Assembly (NCBI GenBank): GCA_023433705.1
Contig: JAEYUC010000047.1
Location: 1-58,259 of the forward strand
Reading direction: 5' to 3'
From: Pseudomonadota bacterium
GTDB taxonomy: Bacteria; Pseudomonadota; Gammaproteobacteria; Steroidobacterales; Steroidobacteraceae
DNA: 58,259 nt
The translations under genes were made by a program, and so were the position numbers. Positions 29,134 to 37,802 of this stretch are shown here, one piece after another. How positions within the stretch are numbered: the stretch's first letter is position 1; the number at the start of each line of letters is the position of its first letter. The notes under the pieces are model-generated. The model did not search any database, had not been told where the DNA came from, and saw nothing but the letters and a program-made list of their open reading frames with translations.

Positions 29134-29862
29134 TTAGCGCCCAAACACCGCGGCGATCGCGCTGCTCCCGCGACCCAGGGGATCGCGCCTGATCAGCTTT
29201 TCTTCTTCGCCGATTTGCGTGAACAAGCCATTGAGGCTTTGCGTCAACGCATGCTGCTCCAGGTCGAGGTCCGGCTTGTTCTGGATCGGCAGCGCGTTGT
29301 AGGCGCTCAGCATCTGCTTGTACTGGCGGTAAAAGCCGAGCTGCTCGAGATTGCGCTGGAGAATGGGCAAATACCGCTGCCGAAGTGACGCCTCCGTCTG
29401 GCGCCGGAAGTAATCGGTCGCCGCGGTCTCGGGACCGCGCACGATCCCAAGCGCGTCCGTGATGGTCATCGCGCGAACGGCATCGATGAAGACGGCTTTC
29501 GCCTCCGCCGCCGCCTGCTCCGCGCCCTGGTTCATGAGGGCTTCCACGCGATCGAGCTGACCGCCGAGACCGAACTGCCGCAGGCGACTTGCGATCGGCT
29601 GCACTTGCTGCGGCAGCGTGATTCGATACACGGGATGATTGCCGTACCCACCTTTCTTCGAAAGCAGGTCGGAAGCGCGAACACTGCCGAGCTCGAGTGA
29701 CTCTTTCACGGCACGCGCGAAAGCGGGCTGGGTGGGCGTGCCGGCGGAGGAGCCGCCGCTCTCCAGCACCTGCGACATCTCGGCGCAGCTCCCGAGCAGG
29801 AATGCCGCGAAGCCGAGCGCCAACGTGTGAAGCAATCGCGCATTGCCGCCGAGTCGCATCAT
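29134..29862 (-). CDS. DUF4197 family lipoprotein
   Basis: The 242-residue protein starts with a lipoprotein signal ending LLGS-C near residue 26, then a DUF4197 body. Typical are FARAVKESLELGSVRASDLLSKKGGYG, the helical MNQGAEQAAAEAKAVF region, and a C-terminal end of LTQSLNGLFTQIGEEEKLIRRDP. The ATG at 29862 has AGGAG six bases before it. Family members are periplasmic or outer-membrane anchored and functionally uncharacterised. It is divergent from the sulfhydrylase-like gene. Confidence 0.82.
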   Translation of the reverse strand: MMRLGGNARLLHTLALGFAAFLLGSCAEMSQVLESGGSSAGTPTQPAFARAVKESLELGSVRASDLLSKKGGYGNHPVYRITLPQQVQPIASRLRQFGLGGQLDRVEALMNQGAEQAAAEAKAVFIDAVRAMTITDALGIVRGPETAATDYFRRQTEASLRQRYLPILQRNLEQLGFYRQYKQMLSAYNALPIQNKPDLDLEQHALTQSLNGLFTQIGEEEKLIRRDPLGRGSSAIAAVFGR

Positions 29863-30027
29863 TCGGATCTCCTGATTCAATTTTACGTAGCAGAACAGAG
29901 CGGACGCTGCATACGCAAGGCGTGATCCACCGATGCTGATCCTTCATGCCACCGAATCGCATTTCGCCGCGGACGCGTGGCACTATCCTGCGCGTCCCAC
30001 GACGAAATAGACTTCCGAGAGGAAAAC

Positions 30028-31299
30028 ATGAAGCTGGAATCCATCGCCCTGCATCACGGTTACGAACCCGAAGGCACCACCAAGGCCGCGGCCGTTCCGA
30101 TTTATCAGACCACGTCCTATACGTTCGACAACACGCAGCACGGCGCGGATCTGTTCAACCTTGTCGTGCCGGGCAACATTTATTCCCGCATCATGAACCC
30201 GACCAACGCGGTGCTCGAAGCACGCGTCGCGGAGATGGAAGGCGGGATCGCAGGCCTTGCGCTCGCGTCCGGTATGGCGGCCATCACGTATGCCATCCAG
30301 ACTCTCGCCAGCGCGGGCGACAACATCGTCTCGGTCAGTCAGCTCTATGGCGGGACCTACAACCTGTTCGTCCACACCTTTCCGCGCCAGGGCATCGAGG
30401 TGCGGCTGGCCGACCAGGCCGACTTCGCCGGCCTCGAGAAGCTCATCGACAAGAAGACGAAGGCCGTGTTCTGCGAGTCGATCGGCAATCCGGCCGGCAA
30501 CGTGGTGGACATCCAGCGCCTGGCGCAGATCGCGCACAAACACGGTGTGCCGCTCATCGTCGACAACACGGTGGCGACTCCCTATCTATGCCGGCCCATC
30601 GACTTCGGCGCGGACATCGTCGTGCACGCGCTCACCAAGTACATCGGCGGCCATGGCAATTCGATCGGCGGCATGATCGTCGATTCGGGCAAATTCGACT
30701 GGGTCGCCAACAAGGAGCGGTTTCCGCTGCTGAACGAGCCCGATCCGTCGTACCACGGCGTGGTCTACACGCAGGCGCTCGGACCGGCGGCGTTCATCGG
30801 GCGCGCCCGAGTCGTTCCGCTGCGCAACACCGGCGCCGCGCTTTCGCCGCACAACGCGTTCCTGTTCCTCATGGGCCTCGAGACTCTGGGCCTGCGCATG
30901 GAGCGGCACTGCTCGAATGCCGAGGCGCTCGCGGCGTGGCTCGAGAAGCATCCGAAGATCACCTGGGTGAACTACGCGACGCTTGCCGACAGCCCGTACA
31001 AGGCGACCGCCGACAAGATCTGCAAGGGCAAGGCGTCCGGCATCATCAGCTTCGGCATCAAGGGTGGTGCCGAAGCCGGCGCGCGTTTCATCGATGCGCT
31101 GAAGATGATCTTCCGGCTGGTGAACATCGGCGATGCCAAGTCGCTGGCCTGTCATCCCGCCTCGACCACCCACCGCCAGCTTTCGCCGCAGGAGCTGAAG
31201 GCCGCCGGCGTCAGCGAAGACATGGTGCGCATCTCGGTGGGCATCGAGCACATCGACGACATCATCGCCGACGTGGAACAGGCGCTCGCGAAGGCGTAA
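30028..31299 (+). CDS. metY: O-acetylhomoserine sulfhydrylase-like PLP enzyme
   Basis: The 423-residue enzyme belongs to the Cys/Met-metabolism PLP family. It most resembles O-acetylhomoserine sulfhydrylase (direct sulfhydrylation to homocysteine). The opening LHHGYEPEGTTKAAAVPIYQTTSY, IYSRIMNPTNAVLE, the phosphate-binding ASGMAAI and the PLP lysine in HALTKYIGGHGNSIGG near residue 210 are clear. The length (about 425) suits MetY better than cystathionine gamma-synthase (about 390). The ATG at 30028 follows GAGGA. Methionine gamma-lyase activity cannot be excluded by sequence reading. Confidence 0.88.
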   Translation: MKLESIALHHGYEPEGTTKAAAVPIYQTTSYTFDNTQHGADLFNLVVPGNIYSRIMNPTNAVLEARVAEMEGGIAGLALASGMAAITYAIQTLASAGDNIVSVSQLYGGTYNLFVHTFPRQGIEVRLADQADFAGLEKLIDKKTKAVFCESIGNPAGNVVDIQRLAQIAHKHGVPLIVDNTVATPYLCRPIDFGADIVVHALTKYIGGHGNSIGGMIVDSGKFDWVANKERFPLLNEPDPSYHGVVYTQALGPAAFIGRARVVPLRNTGAALSPHNAFLFLMGLETLGLRMERHCSNAEALAAWLEKHPKITWVNYATLADSPYKATADKICKGKASGIISFGIKGGAEAGARFIDALKMIFRLVNIGDAKSLACHPASTTHRQLSPQELKAAGVSEDMVRISVGIEHIDDIIADVEQALAKA

Positions 31300-31311
31300 G
31301 CACGGCCGATC

Positions 31312-31410
31312 GTTGGTGTCGGGTGAGAAATCGCTGAGTCAGGGCAATGTGCACGGTCGCGCCGCGCCGCGACCTGGCGTCAACTCAGCGATTTCTCACC
31401 CGGCACCAAC
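31312..31410. repeat. 28-bp inverted repeat with internal palindrome after metY
   Basis: The arms 31312-31339 and 31383-31410 are inverted copies differing at one position (T or C, which still pairs as G-U in RNA). The outer end reads GTTGGTGTCGGGTGAGAAAT. The intervening sequence contains GGTCGCG-CCGCGC-CGCGACC. It lies between the convergent metY and GH16 genes, so it could end both transcripts. In build it parallels the GGGGACAGA palindromes but has a different sequence. Confidence 0.75.
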
Positions 31411-31415
31411 AGGGA

Positions 31416-32348
31416 CTACTGATACACGCGCACGCAGTCGATCTCCATGCGCACGGGAAAAACCGTGTCGTCGATGCCCATCTGTCCGCCCCAATCGCCG
31501 CCGACGGCGATGTTGAGGATCAGGTACTGGGGACTGTCGAACGGCCATGTGCCGTTGCCGCTTCCATCGTTCGAGTACTGGAAGTAGTTGCGATCGTCGA
31601 CGCCGATGGTGATGCGTGAAGGGGTCCAGTTCATCTGGTAGCGGTGGAACTCGTTGCAGGCGTCCGCGACCGTCGTCGTAGCGCCGCGATGGTTGCCGAG
31701 GGTGTGGTTGTACGAGCCCGTGTGCACGGTGCCGTGCACGATGCCCGGATCGAAGCCCACGTGTTCCATGATGTCGATCTCGCCGTCGTCGGGCCAGCGC
31801 GTCTGCGGCGGCGCCGACAACGTCCAGATGGCCGGCCACGTGCCGCGCCCGCAGGGTAGTTTGGCGCGGATCTCGAAGAAGGCGTTGGTCCAGGCCGCCT
31901 TGCCGCGCGTGATGAGCCGCGCGGAGGAGTAGCGCTGGCCGCTCCAGTCCGGCAGTCCGAGGGTAGATAGATCCTCGCGGCGCGCCGTGATCACGAGGAA
32001 GCCGTTTTCGACCCGCGCATTCTCCGGGCGCTCGCTCGCGTAGTACTGCTGCTCGTTGTTGTACCAGCCCGCCGAGTTGCGCTCGGTGTCGTGATGCCAT
32101 TTCGTAGCATCCGGCAGTCCCGGCACGTCGAATTCGTCGGACCACACCATGCTGAAACCACTGGGTATGCCGCCGGTTTCGGAAATCGCCGGCGCACCCG
32201 GGCCAGATGGGCCCGCGGGCTGCATGGGAGGCGCAGCAGGCACGGAGGGGGCCGCGGGATTGTCAGACCCTTCACCTCCGCATCCGAGCGAGAGAAGAAC
32301 CAGGATCAGCATGGAAGGCGGTGCCATCGAAAACGACATGCGAGACAT
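31416..32348 (-). CDS. GH16-family endo-beta-1,3-glucanase-like lipoprotein
   Basis: The 310-residue protein is a secreted glycoside hydrolase of family 16, which cuts beta-1,3 or mixed-linkage glucans (laminarinase type). The lipobox LSLG-C23 is followed by a Pro/Gly/Ala-rich linker to about residue 60, then the jelly-roll domain. The catalytic motif E190-I-D192-I-M-E195 has the ExDxxE form with the extra Met typical of laminarinases. WSDEFDVPGLPDATKW and WPAIWTLSA are conserved landmarks. A surface anchor is likely. It is separated from the xylan genes by about 5 kb, so coregulation is unproven. Confidence 0.88.
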   Translation of the reverse strand: MSRMSFSMAPPSMLILVLLSLGCGGEGSDNPAAPSVPAAPPMQPAGPSGPGAPAISETGGIPSGFSMVWSDEFDVPGLPDATKWHHDTERNSAGWYNNEQQYYASERPENARVENGFLVITARREDLSTLGLPDWSGQRYSSARLITRGKAAWTNAFFEIRAKLPCGRGTWPAIWTLSAPPQTRWPDDGEIDIMEHVGFDPGIVHGTVHTGSYNHTLGNHRGATTTVADACNEFHRYQMNWTPSRITIGVDDRNYFQYSNDGSGNGTWPFDSPQYLILNIAVGGDWGGQMGIDDTVFPVRMEIDCVRVYQ

Positions 32349-32446
32349 GTGATCGTCATTCCCCGTTTTGTCTGCCTGCGCGCGGCACGCTCGAATCTAC
32401 CATCGGGTGCACGCATTTTCCGATTTGGCCGCGCTACCGGGGGCGC

Positions 32447-33235
32447 CTACTTGTGAATATTCACGAAACCGAACTCCTGCCAGATGAATGCGGCGTCCTT
32501 GCTACCCAGGAATTCAAGGTAGGCCTTCGCCGATGCCTGCGCGCCGCTCGTGGCGGCGGCGGGATACGTGATCGGCTCGTGAGTATCGCGGGGAAACGTA
32601 TCAATGATGCGCACCTTTGGCTCCACCGCGGCATCCGTTGCGTAGACGATTCCGAGTGGGGCCTCACCTCTCGATACGTACATGAGCGCCGTGCGGACGT
32701 TCTCGGCGCGGGCAATTCGCGACTCGACGTCTTTCCAGACTCCGAGCGTCGTCAGCGCGGCGCGCGCGTACTTGCCAACCGGCACGGTATCAGGGTCGCC
32801 GGTGACAAGTCTTCCGGCGCCCAGTGTGCCGGCAAGATCGAATCCAGGTTTGATTGCGAGCGCCACCTTGCTGTCGGAGGGCGCAATGAGAACGAGGCGA
32901 TTCCCGACCAGGTCGCGGCGTGTGCCTGCGGCAATCAATTTGCGCTCATCTAGATAGTTCATCCACTCCTGGTCGGCGGAGACGAATACATCCGCGTTCG
33001 TTCCGGCCTCGATTTGTCGGGCGAGAACGGAACTCGCGGCGAAGGAGAGTTTGACCTTCGTCCCCGACTTCCTCTCGTAAGCCTCCGAGATCTTGCCCAG
33101 CACATCTGTCAGGGAGGAGGCGGCGAATACGAGTAGCTCGGGCTGCTTCTGCTCCCGCGCGGATGCTTCGGAAATGAGCAGCGAGGCGACCGTCGCCGCG
33201 AGGATTGTGCGTCTGGTCAGGACTGTCAGGTTCAT
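32447..33235 (-). CDS. modA: Molybdate-type ABC transporter substrate-binding protein
   Basis: The 262-residue periplasmic binding protein has a signal peptide (residues 1-26, ending ASA). ModA landmarks are LLVFAASSLTDVLGKI, FAASSVLARQIEAGTNADVF and GDPDTVPVGKYAR. The ATG at 33235 starts the signal; a longer frame exists upstream. No modB or modC gene and no ModE-like regulator lie beside it, so the partner permease must be elsewhere or it has another role. Tungstate or another oxyanion is possible. Confidence 0.85.
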   Translation of the reverse strand: MNLTVLTRRTILAATVASLLISEASAREQKQPELLVFAASSLTDVLGKISEAYERKSGTKVKLSFAASSVLARQIEAGTNADVFVSADQEWMNYLDERKLIAAGTRRDLVGNRLVLIAPSDSKVALAIKPGFDLAGTLGAGRLVTGDPDTVPVGKYARAALTTLGVWKDVESRIARAENVRTALMYVSRGEAPLGIVYATDAAVEPKVRIIDTFPRDTHEPITYPAAATSGAQASAKAYLEFLGSKDAAFIWQEFGFVNIHK

Positions 33236-33563
33236 CGGTGATTCGGGACAATCGGTGAACGTCAATGGTGCACAAGTGGAGTGGCGTGGCACACGTTAGA
33301 TTCGCACAGGTATCACGCCGATCCCAGCGCGTATCCGGCCGGGTCTGCCTGCGCAGACCATCCCGCAATGAGTTGTCGGTCCGCAGTGCCTCCCGCTTAA
33401 TGTCGGATGCGCGGTGGTCGCAAAATCAACCCAACCTTCTACTTCTGAACGTCCGCGAAAACGAGGGGGGTGCACCGATCTTTGGGAACCGTGTTAGCTC
33501 CGCGGTGTCCTTGTCATGGGGATGGGGTGATAGTCGCGTTCGACAAGTCAAGGAGCAAACGCC
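33236..33563. other. Divergent intergenic region (328 bases)
   Basis: This gap separates modA (minus) from the serine hydrolase gene (plus) and must hold both promoters. I see no convincing small gene, RNA or palindromic operator in it. Confidence 0.5.
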
Positions 33564-34565
33564 ATGGAAACGTTGAACCGCCGAAGCCTGCTCTTCGGGT
33601 GTGGCGCGACGCTCCTATGCAGCCGCGAGGCATTCGCCTCGAGTGCGATCGATGAAGAAGGCTATGCCCTCATCGGCGGCATAGATCAATGGATCGCCAT
33701 TCAAGGCGCGGACAGCACCAAGCCCGCGATTCTGTTTCTGCACGGGGGGCCCGGAGAAGCGCAGTCTCCTTTTCTGAACACGTTCGCACCCTGGAGGCAC
33801 GACTTCACGGTGGTCAACTGGGACCAGCGGGGTGCTGGGAAAACCTTCGAGAAGAATGGCGAAGCGACGCCAGACGTCACGTTACATCGTTTGACCGAGG
33901 ACGCCGTGGAAGTGACGCGGCACGCTTTGAATCGGCTCGGCAAGCGCAAGCTGATCCTGGTCGGACAATCATTCGGCGCGATGCTCGGCCTGATGGTGGT
34001 CAGGCGTGCGCCCGAGCTTTACTACGCGTTCGTGGGCACCGGGCAGTTCGTCAACAACGAATTGACGATGAAGTACCGGGAGCGATGGGCGCGCGCGCAA
34101 GCGGTCGCCACGCGCGATGCAGCCAGCCTGAAGGCGCTGGATGACATACAGGCACTGCCTGTCAATGACTGGAAGCGCATCGGTGCTTCACGCAAGTGGA
34201 TGATGTCGCCTCCAGATCTGGAATATCTGGAACTGCAACGGAATTTCATGGGGCCGCCCGAACATCCCAAGCCGGAGGCGGAAGCCTGGGTGAAGGGCTA
34301 CGGATTCCAAGCAAACAAGGTTGGGAATGAATCGCTCGCCTTTGACGCGATGAAAGATGTACCGTCGATACCGGTACCGTACATCTTGATTCAAGGCCGC
34401 GAGGATCACGTCACGCCTCTTGAACCTGCGCGGGCTTATTGGGAAGGAGTCAAGTCTCCTGGAAAGACATTCGTGACGATCGACGGCGGCCACTACGCCT
34501 GTTTCACCGCCGTCGAGCATTTTTTGAAGGCGATGCGCCATCACGTGCTGCCGTTGGTAAATTGA
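33564..34565 (+). CDS. Exported alpha/beta hydrolase, proline iminopeptidase-like
   Basis: The 333-residue protein has a Tat-like N-terminus (NRRSLLFGCG) with a likely cleavage near residue 26. The fold shows the HGGPG oxyanion motif at residues 60-64, WDQRGAGK at 86-93 and the nucleophile elbow GQSFGAM with serine 136. A late aspartate lies in LIQGREDHVTPLEPA and the catalytic histidine in DGGHYACF. The HGGPG/WDQRG pair is the signature of the S33 peptidase family. AAGGAG precedes the ATG. The natural substrate could be a peptide or an ester. Confidence 0.83.
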   Translation: METLNRRSLLFGCGATLLCSREAFASSAIDEEGYALIGGIDQWIAIQGADSTKPAILFLHGGPGEAQSPFLNTFAPWRHDFTVVNWDQRGAGKTFEKNGEATPDVTLHRLTEDAVEVTRHALNRLGKRKLILVGQSFGAMLGLMVVRRAPELYYAFVGTGQFVNNELTMKYRERWARAQAVATRDAASLKALDDIQALPVNDWKRIGASRKWMMSPPDLEYLELQRNFMGPPEHPKPEAEAWVKGYGFQANKVGNESLAFDAMKDVPSIPVPYILIQGREDHVTPLEPARAYWEGVKSPGKTFVTIDGGHYACFTAVEHFLKAMRHHVLPLVN

Positions 34566-34643
34566 CGCCAGGCCGATCGCGATGTCGCGCTATGCCTTCA
34601 GCACCCAATCGATCGCCGGCAATCGCGGCAGTATCGGTTCGCA

Positions 34644-36023
34644 CTACTTTCGCGCCGCTGGAGTATCGCCGCCCGGCTGATGCAGGATCAGCCGCGACAC
34701 ATTGCCCGCGCCATCGCGCATGAAACTGATCCGGATCGGCGAAATTCTCGAATAGAACATGGTCGCGGATTCGGGAATGGCTACATCCTTCGGTTGTCCG
34801 GTCGCTTGCACGGTCAGGCGGTCGCCCTCACGTGCCACGCTGATGTCGACATTGGGCGCGAGCTGATATGTGCCGACGTATTCATCGTAAAGCGCGGGAT
34901 CGACCTGCGCGGGCTTGCGTACGGCGGGCATCGCAAACGATTCGCCGAACATGATGGCGCTCAGGTCGCGGCTGATCTCGGCGAGTGGCACCGGCAGGAG
35001 ATTCGCGAGCAGGATGATGGTCACCTGCTCCTGTGGGTAATGCAGGAAGTCGGTCGCGTAGCCGCTCGTTCCGCCGGCGTGAAACACCAGCGTACGGTTC
35101 AGCGACTGAGGGGACGCTTTCATCAGTTGCCAGCCGAAACCATAAGCTCCGTGCTCCGGCGACCACATCCGTTCGAGTGTCTTACGTGGCAGAACGCTAC
35201 CCGAGATGATCGCGCGATCCCACTTGAGCAGGTCCTCCACCGTCGAATAGATCCCTCCCGCTGCATACAGCCATGAGGGGTCGAGATCCTCCGCGCGCGA
35301 ATTGCGCAACCCGTCCGGGCGGTATCCGATCGCGAGCTTCGGCTTCGCGTGGCCGTTGGCGTCGAGGCCGCTATCGCGCATGCCGAGCGGCGTGAAGATC
35401 GACTCCTGCAACAATTGCGCGTATTTCCTGCCGCTCGCCTTCTCGAGGATCGCACCCAGCAGCACGTAGCCGGAGTTGCTGTAGCTGTGGCGCGCGCCGG
35501 GCGTGAACTCCAACGGTCGCTCGCGAAACTCGCCGATGAGCTGCGCCAGTGTGCGCGGCTCGCGCATCTTGCGCGAAAAATCGGGCAGCTTGGCGTAGTC
35601 GGGAATGCCGCTCGTATGCAGGAGCAGGTGTCGCAGCGTGATCGGTCGCCACAGGACCGGACACGGATCGAGATACGTGCAAATCGACTTGCCGATATCG
35701 AGATGCCCCTGTTGCTGAAGCTTCATCACCAGCATGGCCGTGAACGGCTTCGTGATCGACGCGATCGGGTATCGAGTGCGCGCGGTGTTGCGCAACCGCG
35801 CGGCCTCATCCGAGAAGCCGAACCCCTTGACGAAGATCGGCACGCCGCCGCGCGCGAGCAGGACAGTGCCGCTGAAAGTCCCGTCTTCCGTGCGCGCCTG
35901 AAGATAGGCATCGGCGCGCTTCGCAATCTCCTCGGTGGGCGGGGTCGCGCTGGCAGGCATGCCGAGGCATGAGCCCAGGAAGAAGGCCAGCGTGAACTTT
36001 GCGCAAGTCGTTCCAGGATTCAC
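34644..36023 (-). CDS. Serine hydrolase of the beta-lactamase (class C/ PBP4*) fold
   Basis: The 459-residue exported protein carries the three active-site motifs of this fold: S89-I-T-K92, YSN near residue 179 and HAGGTSG near 337 in place of KTG. A signal peptide covers about residues 1-26. The last 100 residues form a lipocalin-like domain common in these hydrolases (YDEYVGTYQLAPN). The HxG motif usually means an esterase or D-aminopeptidase rather than a true beta-lactamase. It starts at GTG 36023, overlapping the stop of the upstream membrane protein gene. This shows coupling and rules out the longer open frame. It is third in an operon led by a sigma factor gene. Confidence 0.83.
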   Translation of the reverse strand: MNPGTTCAKFTLAFFLGSCLGMPASATPPTEEIAKRADAYLQARTEDGTFSGTVLLARGGVPIFVKGFGFSDEAARLRNTARTRYPIASITKPFTAMLVMKLQQQGHLDIGKSICTYLDPCPVLWRPITLRHLLLHTSGIPDYAKLPDFSRKMREPRTLAQLIGEFRERPLEFTPGARHSYSNSGYVLLGAILEKASGRKYAQLLQESIFTPLGMRDSGLDANGHAKPKLAIGYRPDGLRNSRAEDLDPSWLYAAGGIYSTVEDLLKWDRAIISGSVLPRKTLERMWSPEHGAYGFGWQLMKASPQSLNRTLVFHAGGTSGYATDFLHYPQEQVTIILLANLLPVPLAEISRDLSAIMFGESFAMPAVRKPAQVDPALYDEYVGTYQLAPNVDISVAREGDRLTVQATGQPKDVAIPESATMFYSRISPIRISFMRDGAGNVSRLILHQPGGDTPAARK

Positions 36024-36580
36024 TGGCTTTCTCCCGTGCCGCGAATGGAGCGCCGCAGCGAGTCGAAGCGCCGCATGCGTGATCGGATGTAAAGGTGGTA
36101 CACCACGGTCGCGGCGCCGCAGAACGTGAGCCACACGATTCGTCTGAGTGACAAGTCGTCCTGCAGCAGCATCATGCCCGCCTCGATCAATGTCTTGACG
36201 TACAGGACCGCGACGACGGCATACGTCACGTACACGAGGCGCAAGGACTTGCGGGCGCGCGACAACGTGAGCTCGATCATGTCGATGAGCGAATTCATGC
36301 CGCCCATGACACGACCGCTGCGCGCCCACACGACCGCGGCGAGACAGATGGCCGTGATCACGGCTGCTTCCGCCGCGATGGCTAGCTGCCCCGCCGCGAT
36401 GTTCCCGATGACCACGAAGCCGAGAAACAGAAACGACAGTACCTCGAGGACGAACCAGGCCCGCGAGGCCCAGATGCGCCAGGCAAGCGATCCACGCACC
36501 ATCCCGGCGAGCGCTTCCTCGGCGCCGCCCGCCTGCCAATCCGACTTCAGGGCCTGCCAGTCCGCGTTCTCATCTTTCAT
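36020..36580 (-). CDS. Small membrane protein cotranscribed with an ECF sigma factor (possible anti-sigma)
   Basis: The 186-residue protein has a short N-terminal cytoplasmic region (DWQALKSDWQ) and four predicted membrane helices near residues 40-62, 66-86, 115-137 and 146-166. A basic tail (RSRMRRFDSLRRSIR) follows. The ATG at 36580 lies within the end of the sigma factor gene (11-base overlap) with GGAGG before it. Its stop overlaps the next start. An anti-sigma role is inferred only from its position; no zinc-binding HxxxCxxC motif is present. Confidence 0.7.
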   Translation of the reverse strand: MKDENADWQALKSDWQAGGAEEALAGMVRGSLAWRIWASRAWFVLEVLSFLFLGFVVIGNIAAGQLAIAAEAAVITAICLAAVVWARSGRVMGGMNSLIDMIELTLSRARKSLRLVYVTYAVVAVLYVKTLIEAGMMLLQDDLSLRRIVWLTFCGAATVVYHLYIRSRMRRFDSLRRSIRGTGESQ

Positions 36581-37076
36581 GGCCGCCTCCGCCTAACAAT
36601 GTCCGCAACAGCGCCCGCGCCCGGCTCATGCGCACGGCGACCAGCTCGGGGGTGATGCCGATTACGGCCGCGATCTCGGCCGGCGTGAAATCCTCGAGCG
36701 TGAGCACGGCTGGCTCTCGATAGGTGAGGGGCAGCCGACGAACCGCGGCAAGCAAACGGTCGCGATCGTCCGCGGCTATCGCCCGGGCTTCCGGCGACGC
36801 TTGGGGGTCGCGGATCGTCTCGTCGATCTCCTCGAGGGACGGCAGCTTGCTGTGCCGGCTCGCATGGGAAATTGCCCTGAACTGCGCGATGCGCGCGACG
36901 AAGGTCTTGAGTGAACTCTCCCCGCGGTGCGTCGGCAGCGCTCGCCAGATGGCAAGCAATATGTCCTGCGCAAGCTCGCGCGCGAGCTCCCGATTGCTTT
37001 CGTAGCTCGAGCAGATACGGGAGATCATCCGCTCGTGGTCGCGGATCAGGCCCTCGAATTCCTCCCGGTGTCCCAT
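36570..37076 (-). CDS. ECF-family RNA polymerase sigma factor
   Basis: The 168-residue protein has sigma region 2 (residues about 8-75: FEGLIRDHERMISRICSSY, AQDILLAIWRALPTHRGESS) and region 4 (about 110-160: AVRRLPLTYREPAVLTLED, AEIAAVIGITPELVAVRMSRARALLR). There is no region 3, as in ECF factors. It leads an operon with a membrane protein and a beta-lactamase-fold hydrolase through overlapping genes. Its target promoters cannot be read here; autoregulation is likely for the class. Confidence 0.9.
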   Translation of the reverse strand: MGHREEFEGLIRDHERMISRICSSYESNRELARELAQDILLAIWRALPTHRGESSLKTFVARIAQFRAISHASRHSKLPSLEEIDETIRDPQASPEARAIAADDRDRLLAAVRRLPLTYREPAVLTLEDFTPAEIAAVIGITPELVAVRMSRARALLRTLLGGGGHER

Positions 37077-37802
37077 GGCTCCAATAGTCCCTTGGCGCCG
37101 GAAAACCTTGCAATGATCAGGAGGGTCGTTCCTCTCCCGCAGTCCGCGGCAATCGTGAGGCCTTCAGTTCTTGCCCTGGCTCTTCGAGGTCAGAATGCGC
37201 AAGATCGTCGATGTAGTTAGATACGCATCCGGCCGGCCCGGTCCGGATCGACCGCGCGGACTCCCGGGCCACATCGGCGCGTTAGGCGAATTCGAGCCTC
37301 GGAACAATACGTGGAAATAGCGCCGCCCGGCCGATGAAGAATTTCCTGCAAGCCACTCGCTCGCATACACAAGTGCGTATCCCGGATTTTCCGGGCCCGC
37401 GAGTCTAATAACGAACAAGGGGTCTGGCGGAAGCGCGGAAGTCCGCGACGACTCGCGATCTGAACGCGGGAAGTCCTGCTACCAACCCTGGCTCGCGAGG
37501 AGCCGATTCGAATTCCTCGGCGAGATCTGCGCGAAGAAGCGCGTGATTGATCGCAGAAGGATCCGCGGCCGCCATTCTCGAGCGGCGATGGGAAAGGGAT
37601 CCTCCCCATATTTGGCATGACCAATTCGAACCAATCCGGCAAATGTGGTCAGGCAGCATGTTGTAATTGGCCTGACCTCTTGCTAGGGTTTCTTCGTTCA
37701 TTGATCTCTCGCCGAAGAAATCGAGAAGTTTCCTGACCTGTCTCGACGGCTGCCATGCGCATGGCGGCGCGTCGAAGAGAAGAAGCAACGAAGGGGAAAG
37801 CG
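37077..37802. other. 726-base divergent intergenic region before the GH30-GH10 gene
   Basis: It lies between the sigma operon (minus) and the xylanase operon (plus). Open frames on either strand here lack coding character. The notable content is an inverted repeat at 37647-37677 and another CCTGACC at 37732. The length suggests a long regulated leader or promoter for the xylanase gene. Confidence 0.5.
37647..37677. promoter_or_regulatory. Candidate operator upstream of the xylanase operon
   Basis: GGTCAGGC (37647-37654) and GCCTGACC (37670-37677) form a perfect 8-bp inverted repeat spaced by 15 bases, which puts the arms about two helical turns apart. A third CCTGACC follows at 37732. It lies 126 bases before the GH30-GH10 ATG. 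The regulator is unknown. Confidence 0.4.

Noticed and set aside
37164..37788. Minus-strand frames before the xylanase gene (84, 127 and 141 codons)
   Set aside because: Arg/Ser-rich, overlapping each other in different frames, no ribosome sites. I treat the region as non-coding.
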